From Novakomyces olei (Eukaryota > Ascomycota > Novakomycetes > Novakomycetales > Novakomycetaceae), in contig JADEYG010000007.1 of assembly GCA_016906335.1 (NCBI GenBank), forward strand, positions 2,124,001 through 2,188,000: 64,000 nt of DNA, given 5' to 3'. Below the pieces are notes generated by a model. The model saw nothing but the letters and a program-made list of their open reading frames with translations, searched no databases and was not told the DNA's origin. The position numbers and the translations under genes are program-made. Shown in pieces: positions 1-12,552 of this stretch. Position 1 is the first letter of the stretch; each line of letters opens with the position of its first letter.

Positions 1-62
1 AAATATGAATAAATATGAATAAATATGAATAAATATGAATAAATATGAATAAATGTGAATAA
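1..62. repeat. 10-bp tandem repeat
   Basis: About six copies of the decamer AAATATGAAT run from the left window edge, the last ones degenerate (AAATGTGAAT). The array may continue outside the window. It lies in the 3' flank of the chaperonin gene and has no coding content. Confidence 0.9.
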
Positions 63-163
63 AATAAAAAGATTAAAATAAATCTTTCTACACCCTATTA
101 CAGAAACTTTAATTCTACGAGCTCAAACTTAAACAATAGTGCGATCTTCATTACTACTACGTT

Positions 164-2198
164 CTAATCGTCATCGTCCCAGTTTGGCCTGCCACTGGGA
201 GGCTTTGGCCCACCGGCTGGTTTAGCCATGACCACTTGATCCACTCGAAGTATAGTAAGAGCTGCATCTCCCGACAGCTTAAGAGCCCAGTATTTTGCAG
301 ACAAAATGTCCAAGATCCCAGCGCGAACTGCATCATGGATTCCAGTGCCATTATTATCCTCAACATCGACACCGATGCATTTTCCGTCCGGCTTTTGATG
401 GGCTGCATATAAGCGCGAAAGCACTTCAGTACCATCGAGTCCTGCATTCTCTGCCAGCGTCCTTGGAACGACTTCAAAGGCCTCAGCGAACGATTGAATT
501 GCATATTGGCACAGCCCTGGAGTACGAGCAGCATAATCTGAGATTGACTTGATCAGTTCCATTTCAGCAGCACCTGCTCCAGCAACGAGCCTGTTATCTT
601 TTATCAAAGCTTTCACCGCATTCACGCCGTCATCGATTGCACGTTCAACATCATCTAAATGACTCTGAGTGCCCCCACGCAGAACAATAGTGCTTGTACG
701 AGTTTGCTCTGTTTCCTGTCTAAAAGTAGTCACGCGATCTCCTCCAATTTCAACGGTCTCCACTACGTCAATCGTACCCATTTCCTCAGGCATCGGTGCC
801 CCCAGACGCGCTAGTGGGGTGGCCCCCACGACACGACAGAGTCTGCGGAGATCAAACTTGCTGGGAACTTTGATCGCCAGTATCTCATAGCGATCGAGAT
901 AGTGAAGTGCTAATTCACCAAAACTGGCACTGGAAACAACAACACGCAAACCCGAATCATAAAGCTCTTTTACAGCAGCCTCTAATTGCTGCTCTTCGCC
1001 CTTGGAAAAGTCCAACATTTCTTGTGCGCTTCTTAGTAAAACCGTGCCCTTTGTTTCCGTTTGAGAAATGTCAATTGGGCAAGTGTAGATACCGACTTTA
1101 GCTTTACGCGCGCTTTTAACGATTCCCTCTGGCTCACGGGGGAAAACCATACCCTTCACTACTTGGGATCCTTCGAGGCTGGAACCCATAACTTTTACCA
1201 CACGGACATTGTCCACATTGAAGGCTTCAGTTTTCTTGGGAAGGACCGCAAGAACAGCATCCGCAACGAGCTGTGACAGTTTATCTTCGTAACCGAACTG
1301 TTTGGCGGCAATTGAAGAACGTACCGCTTTTGCCAGCTCTGCATGCTCCCGGACATCGTTAACCGTGGAGACTTTGAGTGTTTCTGCTGATGTCAGCACA
1401 CGGTCCAGGGATTATATAAAGAAAGAAAAACAATGGGAGAAAGAAAGAAAGAACAACGAACAAACAAACAGACGAACTACACATGATATCATAAAACGTT
1501 TTCGTAAACCAAAATTAGACACTGAACAATAAAAAGATACTGAACAATGAAAGGAGTTCAAGATGAATAATTTAAACAAGAAGCATTTATCTTTTGTTCA
1601 AAACTTGCAGCAAAGCCAAGCACTCACCATCAACCTGCTTTAACGCAAAATCCAGAGCCATTTCATAACCCTGAATAATTTCAGCAGTGTGCAAGCCCAT
1701 ATGTAGCAAATCTTCTGCTTTACGCAAGAGCTCGCCGGCAAACACCAAAACAAAATTTGTCGCGTCTCCCAGCTACAGATTAGTAAGGAGTTCCATCAAA
1801 GGCTCGATGGATAAAAAGAATCAAGATATTACCTCGTTCTCCTGTTGCTGAGAAGCCATTACTACCAGTTTCGCAGCAGGATGGACGACTTCCAGCTCGC
1901 GCACAATAGTGGCCGCGTCGTTTGTCAAGAAAATCTTTGAAAGATGATTCACGACTTGACGCCATTAGCAAATAAACTAGAAACCAAAAAGGCAGCAAGC
2001 TTCAGCTTTTCGTAAATCTTTTTGCAATTAATTACCAATCTTATTGCGTCCATTTGGGCCAAGTGAGGTTCGCACTATATCACTAAGCTCACGTACGGCC
2101 TGGCAGTTTCGCACGACCGCCTCGTCCGCGCCCTGCATAACACGGTACCCATCTTTAAACAGCTGAGGGCCAGGCTGGCGTGGCACGCGAAGAGCCAT
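164..2198 (-). CDS. CCT8: Chaperonin CCT subunit theta
   Basis: Theta subunit of the cytosolic CCT/TRiC chaperonin, the ATP-driven folding chamber for actin, tubulin and WD40 proteins. Four exons are read on the minus strand: 2036-2198, 1833-1954, 1628-1772 and 164-1383. The frame closes at 549 residues, close to the 568 of yeast Cct8. The N-terminus carries the SLGPNGRNK nucleotide loop near residue 46, followed by TNDAATI and LGDATN near residue 97. The C-terminus has LRVDQVVMAKPAGGPKPP, a theta-subunit hallmark, and ends in an acidic DDDD tail. Introns have GT-AG ends; the first shows a TGCTAAT branch site. The gene is head-to-head with aspartyl-tRNA synthetase. The subunit assignment rests on recalled family signatures. 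Confidence 0.95.
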
Positions 2199-2563
2199 AA
2201 TAAACGCGCTACAATTAACTGGCCACTAATATTAGTCGGCCGTTCAGCTTTCTGCAGAGTTTGATCGATACTCTGTTAATATATTATTATAAGCAGCGAA
2301 TACCGTAGACGAATAAAGATTTAATTGAACGACATTATCTCGTGGACTATACATAGCACAAATTAATGTATGTGAGCGGCTCCTCATAAATTATTATTAC
2401 CAATACCAAGAATATTTTTCTGATGCTGAACCAGAAATTAATCTTACCATATATATATTATATATAATTATATATATAATTAAATATATATGTATATTAT
2501 TCTTCCGAGTTGTCGAATCCTCAAATTAAAAACAAAAAATAGAATCTCTACATAATAATCATC
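2199..2563. promoter_or_regulatory. Divergent promoter region, CCT8 / aspartyl-tRNA synthetase
   Basis: The 365 bp between two divergent start codons must hold both promoters. It is AT-rich, with a TATATA-dense stretch at about 2447-2500 capable of many local hairpins. No specific factor site was recognised. Confidence 0.6.
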
Positions 2564-4465
2564 ATGGATCAGTTAAAGCATAAGCTAGAGGAGGCGGTAA
2601 TTGGAGAACCGGCCGCGGAAAATGTACCGCTGGGGTAAGTATTCAATAAAGCTCGTTGTCTGACAGTTGTAGGGAGGACGGCAAACCATTGAGCAAAAAA
2701 GCGCTGAAAAAGCTGGAACAACAGCGTGAAAAGGCAGCCAAAAAAGCCGCTACAGAGCAGAGACTAGCGGCCGAAAAGGCGGCCCGCGAAGCCAGTGAAG
2801 TCGATGTTTCCACGGAAAAGTATGGACGTCTACCCATAAACAATTCGTCTCATCGTTCGAGTAAGTTGAGTGGACTGCTAACAGGAAAACTATGGAATAC
2901 TGTCAAGGGAATAATTAAAATTCAGTCGTAAAAAATAAAATAAAACTAATAACTGAATGTAAATTTCACCGTTCTGACCCGCTACAGATCGCAAATTCAG
3001 CCAGATTAAATCGCTGTCTGGCGCAGACGATGGAGCCACTGTGCTTTTGCGCGCTAGGGTGCACAATACACGGTTGCAAGGCAATAAAATGTGCTTTATA
3101 GTGCTTCGTCAGCAAATTGATACTATCCAGGCAATTGTATCCGTTCAGCCGGATGTCATATCCAAGCAGATGGTTAAATGGACGGGATCTATCAATCTTG
3201 AAAGTGTCGTTATCGTTCAGGGCCGAGTGCAAAAGTCCCCGGAAACAGTGAAAGGTGCTACGGTAAAGGACGCAGAGCTATTGGTTGATACGATCCATGT
3301 TGTTGCTGATGGACCGGAGAAGCTGCCGTTCCAGCTTGACGATGCCGCTCGCTCAGAGTTAGAAATCGTAGAGTCAGAAGAATCAGCAGAGCGCGGTGAG
3401 AGCAAGTTTGCCCGTGTCGGACTTGACACGAGACTGAACAATCGTGTACTGGATCTGCGTACTCTGACAAACCAGGCCATTTTTGATATTCAGAGCGCTA
3501 TTTGCCGGCTTTTCCGGGAGTATCTTCTCCGTGAATCCTTTTCAGAGATTCATACTCCCAAGATGATCAGTGCTTCATCAGAGGGCGGGTCCAACTTGTT
3601 CAGCATCCAGTACTTTAAAACACCCGGGTTCCTGGCTCAATCCCCTCAGCTGTATAAGCAAATGCTTATAGCTGCTGACCGTGAACGTGTCTTTGAAGTG
3701 GGCCCAGTGTTCCGTGCCGAGGACTCAAACACGTACCGGCACATGACTGAGTTTACGGGTCTTGACTTGGAGATGGCCTTTAACGAACACTACCATGAGG
3801 CAATGGAGCTGATCGAGGATATGCTACTCTACGTTTTCCGTGAGCTCAAGGCAAACTACGCAAAGCAAATAGAAACTGTTCGACAGCAGTACTCGTGCGA
3901 AGAGTTTCTGCTCCCTCAGAAACCTGTGAGGTTTACATTCGCTGAAGCAGTGGCGTTACTGCAGCAACACGGCTGGCGACAGCAGCGTCAGCCGGGCCAA
4001 GTCTTCATGGACGAAGACGAGGATGCGCGGTACAAGGAGGACGTGCAGTTTGATGATTTTGGTACGCGTGAAGAAAAGTTTTTGGGAACAATTGTGCGTG
4101 AACAGTTCAAGACGGATTTCTATGTGGTCGACAAGTTTCCGCTTAAAGTACGGCCGTTTTATACCATGCCGGACCCACATGACCCGCGGTTGTCAAACTC
4201 ATACGACTTTTTTATGCGCGGTGAAGAGATTCTTTCGGGGGCTCAACGTGTACATGAGCCAGAGCTCTTGCTACAACGTATCCGTTCTCTCGGCATTGAT
4301 CCGGAACAGGGCCTGATGGACTACGTTAACGCTTTTAGGTTTGGAGCACCACCTCATGCTGGTGGAGGCATCGGTCTGGAACGTGTAATGATGTTCTTCT
4401 TGGGGCTGCCGAATATTCGTCTTGCCAGCTCGTTCCCTCGTGACCCTAAACGGCTGACGCCTTAG
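2564..4465 (+). CDS. DPS1: Aspartyl-tRNA synthetase, cytoplasmic
   Basis: Charges tRNA-Asp with aspartate in the cytosol (class IIb synthetase). Exons 2564-2634, 2673-2860 and 2988-4465 join in frame to 578 residues (yeast Dps1 is 557). The first intron is only 38 nt. Residues about 25-65 form the Lys/Ala-rich helical extension typical of eukaryotic AspRS, which binds tRNA non-specifically. An OB-fold anticodon-binding domain follows, then the catalytic core. Motif 2 ([15 protein letters not shown], near residue 327) and motif 3 ([20 protein letters not shown], near residue 545) are intact. No mitochondrial presequence is seen. The 3' end converges on the fumarate reductase gene across an (AAAT)n array. 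Confidence 0.96.
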
Positions 4466-4513
4466 ATTTTAGCTTTATTAGATAATAACTGAAAATGAAA
4501 AGTAAATAAAGAA

Positions 4514-4710
<197 letters not shown>

Positions 4711-4898
4711 CCAACAAGCTCTTGGAATCCAAGACCTGCTCTGGCTCTGCAATACAATAAATCATGAACTAGGCCAATAGTCTCGTTATGCCAGATTCAC
4801 CTTCTACAGGACACAGTATTTAAGCAAAAAGCACGCTGCCAAGCTCGCTCACTCGCAAAAAAAATATATATAAAGCACTAGCCAAACTATGAGATCTC

Positions 4899-6856
4899 CT
4901 ACTTTTCCGCATACTTGCCAATAACCGTGTCTGGGGCATACTTTTCAATAGTATCAGGATCATGAAGCATATTAAATTCTTCTGAGGCTTCACGCCCAGC
5001 GTACAGCAGAATAGCCTTGGGTCCACCGGGATGATCAGGCAAGAACTTTGTCACGTCCAAGACGAGGCCGTTAATAGCCACCCAGACGTCGCTTTCCTTG
5101 TTGTGCTTGCCGATATCTGAAGCAGAAAAGGTCTTGTCTGGTATTTCGAATTTTTTAGCTGCTTTTTTCCCAGGCGGCGTGGACACTTGAGCAGTAGAAT
5201 CCTCGCTCGGTGACTCTGTTGCACTATTAGCGGCTACTGGCTGACTAGCTGTGTCCACCGATTTCTCTACGTCATTACCAGCACCAAAATCGTACTCGAC
5301 CATAACTTTACCCTTTGCCGGATCAATACGAACACGAGTATCAATCAGGTGCTGGCTCACTTGGCCGAGACGACGGCCGGCGGACGTTTTAGCCTCCTTT
5401 ATCAGCTTTTCCATGAGAGCACGAGAAGCACTCTCTCCCGCCACTCGGCCATAGACAACACAGCCAGCGAGGGAACTGCCACCGAGCCGATTGGCGCCGT
5501 GAACTCCTCCGGCCAGTTCACCGCAAGCATAGAGGCCGGCAATAGGCTTTTCCGACTTGTCCAGAACCTGACTGTTGCTGTTAATTTCCACTCCTCCCAT
5601 AGTATAATGCAGCACTGGCTGCATTAGTGCTACGTGGAAAGTGTCTTGTGCGGTGAAAGGAGCATTGTTGAAATACTTCTTGCCAAAAGGATCTTTCTTC
5701 TTGCCTTCTGCAATGGCATTGTAATCTGAAAACGTATCTTTAAGCGCCTGTGGGCTAACCCCAAGCTCCTTGGCCAGAGCGTCGACGCCCTGGATCTTTT
5801 TCATAAGGCCACGGCCAACGTAATGCTTGCAGTGCCATTCCAGCTCTTTTGCTCCTTTGGAATTCAACACCAGCCGAATCTTAGTTCCGTTCTTGAACAT
5901 TTCGTTGGATACGTAATCGCGATGGCCAAGTTCATCGCAAAATCGATGGCCTTTAGCGTCGAGCAAAAGAGCTCCTGCTCCACGAACTGCCTCAGCGCAC
6001 AGAAACTTGACTTTTGCATCCGGATCTTTGGGGTCGACAAGGCCGGTGGGATGAACTTGGACTTTTTCCATATCAATAGTATTACCGCCAGCAGCGGCCA
6101 CCATTTTATGCCCGTCGCCAGTGCAATGAGATCCGTTTGTGGTAGAGAGGCCTACAACATCGGGCCTATACTTTTGCAAAAGCGAGTCTGACGATGAGAA
6201 ATCGGCAGCGTATCCTCCAGTCGCCAAAACTACAGGACCATATTCTTTGTAAGGCTTTCCCTCAAACTCGTATTCCACTCCCGTCACATTGTCTTTCTCT
6301 CCCAGGAGCTTGAACACTCTAGCTTTTTTGATAATCCGCACACGCTCGGGGTGTTCCTCGGCAATTGCCTCCATCTTCTCCATCAGGGCGTAAGTGATAG
6401 CCATACCGGGAAACTTGTTTTGATGGCCACGATGAGTACGTGGCTGCGAGTGCCCGCCGAGTCGCGAGACGAGACTGAGATCGAGATCGAATACATCCTG
6501 CAGCCATTCCACCGCTGCCGCCGACTTGTAAGTCAATACTTTGATCAAGTCTATGATGATTAGTATATAAAAGGGATAATACGACTAGAGAAAACAAGGG
6601 TTGCAAAAGTACCTGGACGAGCCAAGTCACGAGCCGACTTGAGCGTATCATCATAAAACTGTTTGGCCGAGTCTTTAATCTCGAGTGCTATTTGTGTGCG
6701 AGTAAGAGCTCCGTTGATACCGGAAGTGGCTTTAGTCGAGTTTCCGCCAAAGAACCCATTCTTATCCAGTAAAAGGACATTACCGCCGCTTTCTAATACT
6801 GTATGTGCAGCAGAAAGACCCGCCAGGCCACCGCCTACAACAATAACCTGAGCCAT
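4899..6856 (-). CDS. Soluble fumarate reductase with C-terminal cytochrome b5 domain
   Basis: FAD-dependent fumarate-to-succinate reductase of the Frd1/Osm1 family, used to re-oxidise reduced flavins or NADH under low oxygen. Exons 6613-6856 and 4899-6550 give 631 residues; the intron ends with a TACTAAT branch site and CATAG. The FAD dinucleotide motif GGGLAGLSAAH starts at residue 6, so there is no signal peptide and a cytosolic location is likely. The flavoprotein core includes GGVHGANRLGGSSLAGCVV. A spacer rich in Ala, Ser and Thr leads to a cytochrome b5 fold, with probable haem ligands His588 (HPGG) and His611 (NMLH). Yeast Frd1 lacks the b5 domain; fused forms are known in other fungi. 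ATG 6856 is chosen because the next upstream in-frame start-like codon is only TTG. Confidence 0.93.
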
Positions 6857-7283
6857 ATTTGGGAGAGGAGCTGTACAGGACAAATTCTTGCGTCTGCTTG
6901 CTCACAGATATATATATACGATTACCCAAAATTGTGGGGTAGCATACCGAATACCGCGGTTGCCTGATTGGCTAGCTGCCTAAATGGCGGGATAATCGGC
7001 GGGATATTTTTGGCATTGACAAGTACGCTTTCCAGCAGCATTACTTGACACTCGACACTGTGGATTAACAGTTACAGCTTACTTGTGACATGGCCAAGTA
7101 AACAGACTAGCAATAGACTAATTATAATATTTATTTCTTATTATTTGATGCTAAATTATCTATATTTAATTTTATATGAAGACTGTCAATTAATTATTTG
7201 TATATTTGTTTATTTGTCATTTATATATTCCTAAACTACGCGTCTAATCACGAATCTATTCGGTCGTTCCTTTGCAACTTTTT
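6857..7283. other. Intergenic, promoter of fumarate reductase
   Basis: This 427-bp gap separates the start of the fumarate reductase gene from the stop of the MFS gene. It has a TATATATA stretch near 6907-6917, about 55 bp upstream of the fumarate reductase ATG, which could be a TATA element. The rest is AT-rich with no recognised feature. Confidence 0.5.
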
Positions 7284-9120
7284 CTAAAGTACAGTTTCAC
7301 CCGGACGGGTACGTAGTGGCCATTGTGCAGCGGCCGCTGCGCATAGTGAGAGTACGCCTACAACGGCACACTCTACCGTAAAACCACAATAATTCCGCAG
7401 AGTAGCAGCAATCAGAGGTCCCACCGTCAGTCCAAAGCTCCATACGACATTGTAAACGCCAAAGATAACACCATACACTCCAGTTGAGGCTAGATTCCAC
7501 CTTGGATGCTGCGCTACGTAGTCCTCCACTACACGAGTGATTACGACTGCTCCCGGGCTGTCTGTCAAAGCAAGTCCTGATCCCACTGCCAAAAGCACTA
7601 CCATGAAAATGACAAGCCCCGCTGCGGATGCTACTGCGCCAAAAGCAATCATGGCCAGCCCTAGGAATCCATAACCAGCCACCGCAATTCGGCGTGGGCC
7701 CATACGGTCAACAAAATGCCCGGCTACAGGGCCCAGTAAGATAAGTGGCAGATTTACACTGCCCATTACCATCCCACTTTTAAGCGAGTCAAAGCCGAAA
7801 AGCTGCTCTGTCTCTAATGGCAAAGTCGAGTCGAGCGCGCCAAGCACCATCGCTTGAACACAGGCCATAAACATTGCCGCCAGACTCTGTCGCTGCCTCA
7901 ATATTCCCAGGACTGAGCCTTTGTCTGCACTGCCTCCGTCACCTTCCTGTTCCTGGCAAAAGTCGTCTGAACCATCGGATTGTGCAGTATTGCCTTGCGC
8001 GGGTTGAGCTTGAATGCTTCCATGATTCTGTACATTTTCCTCAACGTCACCTTCAGACCGATTGTGCAAAAGAGGCTCGCTCTCTGCTCCAACACGACCG
8101 GGAAGCGTTGCAGACACTCCCTCACAACGGAGACGTTCTGCCCTCTCAATAATGAGAGAACGCATAAAGATATCGACTGCCAGAATGATAAAAGCCATAT
8201 AAAAGACGGCATAGTAACCCCAGATCCGGTAAACTACGCCTCCAAGGGGCGGCGACACTAGTGTTCCCACCGATACTATAGCAAAGACAGTTCCAAGTAC
8301 GGATCCGCGGGATTCCGGATCGACTGTGTCGACGAGTAGCGCCATACCGGAAGACCATATAATGCCGGCAGACAACCCTTGCAGGATCCGGCCAATCACG
8401 AGAATCCACACTATTGATTAGACTTTACAGACAGTGAAACGAAACAGACACAGAAACAAAAGCGAAATATGAAAATACCATTGAATTAAAAAATTTAAAT
8501 AATAAATTTAAATAATAAATGAAAATAATAAATGAAAATAATAAAAAAATAACAATAAATGAGAATAATAAAATAGTTGGAAATGGATTAAATGAAAGGT
8601 GGAAAAAGAAGCCGCGCAAGAGCCCTAATCAACAAATACACGTATTTTCAGGAGACGGCCTACATTTCAAGCCCACGCATATTAAAGCAGTGGCCCCCGT
8701 AAGACAAAGCTGTCCAAACAGCAAAACCCCCTTTCGCGACCCCAGCTTGTCCGAAATGATTCCGCACAGAGGTCCCATTACTACGACAATGCTGGCGTAG
8801 GCAACGAGTAGCAAAGCGACGGCCGTCTGTACTCGGGACTCTGGGACACCGATCCGGTCGTGTAGCGTGAAGGGGAAAATAGGAACTACCATCCCATACA
8901 TGAACAAATCGACAAACATGGCGTATGCGATAACCGCAGTCTATTATTGTCTCGTTAGAAGTCGCGCTAAACCATTTAATATGACTGCTGCCTCTTTCTA
9001 GAGGCAGCTCCTATCATTCACGCATACCACGAATACAGGATTAGACCGCCACCGCCAACCTATACGTTAATGCCGGAGCAATACACATACCGAAATCACT
9101 TACCGTACGGAGGCTTCCAT
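7284..9120 (-). CDS. MFS transporter, vesicular amine transporter (SLC18)-like
   Basis: A 12-helix major facilitator resembling SLC18/quinolone-resistance antiporters; the substrate is unknown. Well-supported exons are 8664-8940 and 7284-8410, joined in frame at GLK-LWILVIGRILQG. Helix 1 contains MFVDLFMYGMVVPIFPF, and motif A-like GIISDKLGSRKG follows helix 2. A long hydrophilic loop rich in Glu, Gln and Asp separates the two halves, as usual in MFS carriers. The first exon is uncertain. ATG 9120 gives only MEAS if the intron starts at GTACGG; the better-looking GTAAGT donor a few bases on gives the wrong phase, and an in-frame TAG precedes exon 2. The intron between the main exons is AT-rich with AATAAATG repeats. 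Confidence 0.82.
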
Positions 9121-9274
9121 GTATGTTTTTTGCTTTTGCTTCTCGGCATTGGAAGGCAAGTGCATTGCATATTAGGGTATTGAGCCAGGCTCTGCCTGAC
9201 CTGGACGGCGACGGTTAAGTCGGGATAAGTATAGTATTAGCATTGATAAGATAATAGAATTATATTGCCCATGT

Positions 9275-9288
9275 AAACCCTAACCCTG
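9275..9288. promoter_or_regulatory. Telobox (two telomere-like repeats)
   Basis: AAACCCTAACCCTG sits in the 256-bp gap between the MFS gene and the TDT transporter gene, about 90 bp upstream of the latter's ATG. The TTAGGG-type sequence matches sites bound by Tbf1/Teb1-like Myb factors in fungi. Function here is inference. Confidence 0.55.
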
Positions 9289-9376
9289 TTGACAGCGGTT
9301 ATTTACATTACACATAATATATATATTACTATACATTTTGTATTAGTCTTGCAATCGGCAGTGGCCTAGTCATGCC

Positions 9377-10642
9377 ATGCTGGAGGCCGCTAAACAAAAG
9401 CAAGGCCGGCGGCGGCCATGGCTCAATAGCGATATATACCACGAGTCTTACAACAATAGTAAGATTCTTATAGAAAAAGTGCGCTCGAGGCATATTGTCT
9501 CACACAAACTCCCCCCGCATGAGCGCATTAAACACTTTACGTGGGCTTGGTACTCGGAAACAATGAGCGGCGGTGGCATTTCTGTCCTTTTGAAGTTGCT
9601 ACCTTATCGTTTCCATGGACTGGACGCGATTGGTACGGTTTTTTTCATTGCCAATATCGTAATCTTTGTCGGTATTTGCATAGGAATAATGATTCGGTTT
9701 AGTCGGTTCCCTGAAACACTGGGCCGATCCTGGCGGCATCCTAAAGAATCTCTCTTTATTCCCTGCTTTTTCCTGTCCTGTGCAGTTTTGATAATTTCAA
9801 TTCACCTGTACGCTGAGCCTCATTGCGGGCCTTGGATTTTTATGGCAGACTATGTTCTCTACTGGATTTACTGTGCTCTTACGTTTTGCCTCGCCGTGTT
9901 CCAGTACGTCAATATCTTTGAGCACGAGACACATGTGCTTCACGATATGTCGCCAGCATGGATTCTCCCTGTTTTTCCCGTCATGTTGTGCGGCACTATC
10001 GCCGGGACCGTGGCCAATTCCATGTCCGCACGGCTCGCACTGCCGTTATTATTCTCTGGAATAACCTTTCAAAGCCTTGGCTATACCGTGAGCTTGCTCA
10101 TGTATTCTACCCTCATGGTGAGATTAATAACGTGCGGACTGCCGGCGCCTTCTTCGAGGCCGGGAATGTTTATTTCTACAGGGCCGCCTGCATTTACGGG
10201 TCTTGCAATGATTGCACTTACGCGAACAGCAGCAGAAAAGTTTCCAAACGGGTATATTACAGCAAACGTGCCGGCGGGGCCGGTCTTCCAAGTTGTCGGC
10301 CTGTTTGCGGCGTGCCTATGCTGGTCCGTCGCCTTTTGGTTTTTCTGCATTTCTCTTGTATCGGTATTAAAGGTATGGCGTCTCATGGAGTTTAGTCTTG
10401 TTTGGTATGCCATGGTGTTCCCCAATACCGGGTTTATAATCTGCACTCTTCGCATCGGCGAGGAACTCAACTCGCCCGGGATTCAGTGGGTCGCTACTGT
10501 TATGACGATCCCGCTGATCTCCACGTATCTATCCGTCCTCATCTTTCATATCAGAGCAATCATGATGGAGAAAATGATGTACCCTGGATACGATGAAGAT
10601 TATCCTTTTGATTTCCCTCTACAGAAACAGGCCTCGTTGTAG
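9377..10642 (+). CDS. TDT-family transporter (Mae1 malate permease / Ssu1 sulfite pump-like)
   Basis: Single-exon integral membrane protein of 421 residues in the tellurite-resistance/dicarboxylate transporter family, which includes S. pombe Mae1, S. cerevisiae Ssu1 and plant SLAC1. The first helix begins after the family signature IKHFTWAWYSETMSGGGIS, and about ten hydrophobic segments follow. The N-terminal 50 residues are basic and cytosolic, and the C-terminus is short with YDEDYPFDFP. I cannot tell malate from sulfite transport by reading. A second ATG in another frame begins 5 nt before the chosen start (ATGCCATGC) and opens a short overlapping frame. It is divergent from the MFS transporter gene, with a telobox between them. 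Confidence 0.88.
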   Translation: MLEAAKQKQGRRRPWLNSDIYHESYNNSKILIEKVRSRHIVSHKLPPHERIKHFTWAWYSETMSGGGISVLLKLLPYRFHGLDAIGTVFFIANIVIFVGICIGIMIRFSRFPETLGRSWRHPKESLFIPCFFLSCAVLIISIHLYAEPHCGPWIFMADYVLYWIYCALTFCLAVFQYVNIFEHETHVLHDMSPAWILPVFPVMLCGTIAGTVANSMSARLALPLLFSGITFQSLGYTVSLLMYSTLMVRLITCGLPAPSSRPGMFISTGPPAFTGLAMIALTRTAAEKFPNGYITANVPAGPVFQVVGLFAACLCWSVAFWFFCISLVSVLKVWRLMEFSLVWYAMVFPNTGFIICTLRIGEELNSPGIQWVATVMTIPLISTYLSVLIFHIRAIMMEKMMYPGYDEDYPFDFPLQKQASL

Positions 10643-11016
10643 ATACTCCTTGCATTGTTCAGCTAGATTCGATATTTGCGCGGGCTTGGCTTGCATTGCT
10701 TTTGGGATTGCCTCAATTTGCTGTGCTTATCAAGGCCTGGCCGACTATGTTTATGATACCCAAAAATTCGTACTTTTATCCTCAAGTCATGAAATGTTGT
10801 CTTGATTAATATGTTAAATACTAGAGTCTAATAAAACAAGATAATATAAACTAGATTGTAAAGAATTTGCAGTAATGATGTCCAATTGTATGCCTATCGT
10901 TTGCAACGGACTAAATCAGCTTCGTGCCTGTCATAGAACGACTGAGAAAATGTATATGTGAATGCTGGAAGCTGTGCCTAATTTTCTCATCACAGTCTAA
11001 TAACGGCCCTGTATCC
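10643..11016. other. Intergenic, convergent 3' flanks
   Basis: The 374 bp lie between the stop of the TDT transporter gene and the stop of the PPE1 gene. The sequence is AT-rich with AATAAA-like signals near 10830. No gene was seen. Confidence 0.6.
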
Positions 11017-11462
11017 CTACTCTGGGCGCGCTTTGGGCATAAAAGCTGAACGTATTTTTGCAATGTCAATAACCTGGTTCCTCTGCCAAAACTCCACAAG
11101 CTGCAAGTTAATTATATTAATTCTCATTATTAACTCATACCAAATCAGCAACGCGGTCTGGTTCGTCTTCATGTACAAAATGGCCAGTTTCTGGAAGAAC
11201 GGCAAGCTGGTATTTGCCTTGCATTTGGCCAATAGTGAGTGTTTTGTCGAGACGGTCCGTACCCGCAAGTATGAGTAGCTTCCCGGCACGAATGGCTAGA
11301 AACCGTTCCGAAAGGCCCTTGAACCATTCTGTAATTTAGTTTAAACACACATGTGTCCCAGCCAAAGGCAATAATAAGAGAAAAAAGATGTAATGATTCA
11401 GCCAATTAACAGAACGGAAAACATGGCACGGTAACGCGAAATAAAAAATAATAAAACCTGGT

Positions 11463-11508
<46 letters not shown>

Positions 11509-12265
11509 AGCAAGAGCAGTGATACCTATCCAGTACGGCTCTGTTGCAGCCAAGTCTGTGCGCCAATACTGCCGGCCGTCATCACCAATCCGCAAAAGCG
11601 GTGGCACTGAGACACGTGCAGATTCGTAATTGCGTACAAGACGAGTATGTACACTTTAGGTGAGCAAAGAGACAAAAGTATAATGAGCATACTGCCAGTC
11701 AATAGCGGCGTCGACCGTCTCAAAAGACTCGGGTCGGCGCTGGAAGTAGTTTCTCATGTGTCCCAGCACATCCATCGCGTAACCTTCGACTACATCGATT
11801 ATAGCGACGCCCAAAAGACGAGGCAGTCCCTGTTCCGCTACCCGTGCCACAATAGCACCGCCCAAGCTAAACCGTTTAATAAACAACAATTTATCAGCTA
11901 GTCTTTTTTTTTTTGCCTTGTGACCAGTCCTCCCGTGTTACGTACCTGTGTCCCACGAGAATAATTTCTCTTGGAGAGATTTGTTGCAACGAGTTTACGA
12001 GATCGTTGGCAAGAACATCAATGTCATAATCTAACTTTGCAAATTTCGAATCACCGTGGCCCCGTAGATCAAAAGCGACTGTGCCAATTGTCGAATTTTG
12101 CTGCCGCAGACAGCGGGAAAGGCACGCAAAGCTCAAAGCGCTCGAACCGGCGCCGTGAACCAAAACAAACAATGGGCCTCCATTGGGAGGCGAATAGTAC
12201 CCATGAACCGTGCCGCCGGCAACTTTAAGGTCTAAGACCGAATCAAAGTAGGGCCTTGTATCCAT
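11017..12265 (-). CDS. PPE1: Protein phosphatase methylesterase 1
   Basis: Alpha/beta hydrolase that removes the C-terminal methyl ester from the PP2A catalytic subunit. Five exons: 11946-12265, 11693-11866, 11526-11653, 11141-11328 and 11017-11100, giving 297 residues. The nucleophile elbow VGHSLGG is created across the first splice junction, with Ser107 split between exons. Asp131 in [12 protein letters not shown] and His257 in ETGHFVHED complete the expected triad. The spacing agrees with human PPME1 (Ser156, Asp181, His349). [10 protein letters not shown] is the family helix after the lid. The protein is shorter than human PPME1 because the acidic insert after SVP is absent. Introns are as short as 39 nt; intron 3 holds an (AT)n run. 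Head-to-head with an SDR gene. Confidence 0.95.
11466..11504. repeat. (AT)n microsatellite in PPE1 intron 3
   Basis: About 19 perfect AT dinucleotides lie inside the 197-nt third intron of PPE1 (11329-11525). Confidence 0.95.
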
Positions 12266-12552
12266 CGGGATGTAATTGACTCTTTAGATTCTGATTCATG
12301 CGCAAATCGGCCCGTAACAGTGAGGAATCGCGTTCATTTTCTACTTTTACGAGAGTCTCGCGTTGTCGATCGCAATCGCTCTATAAATACGGTAATAAAT
12401 ACTAAAATAATACGATAATATATATTTATTCAATAATTACGTATAGATTGATAATTGCTACGTGCAGTGACGTAGAGCGGGACAGTTTAATTTTGTGGGG
12501 AAGAAGAGGTTCTGCAAACAGAGCCAATTGGCCGGTGCCTTTGCCTATAAGA

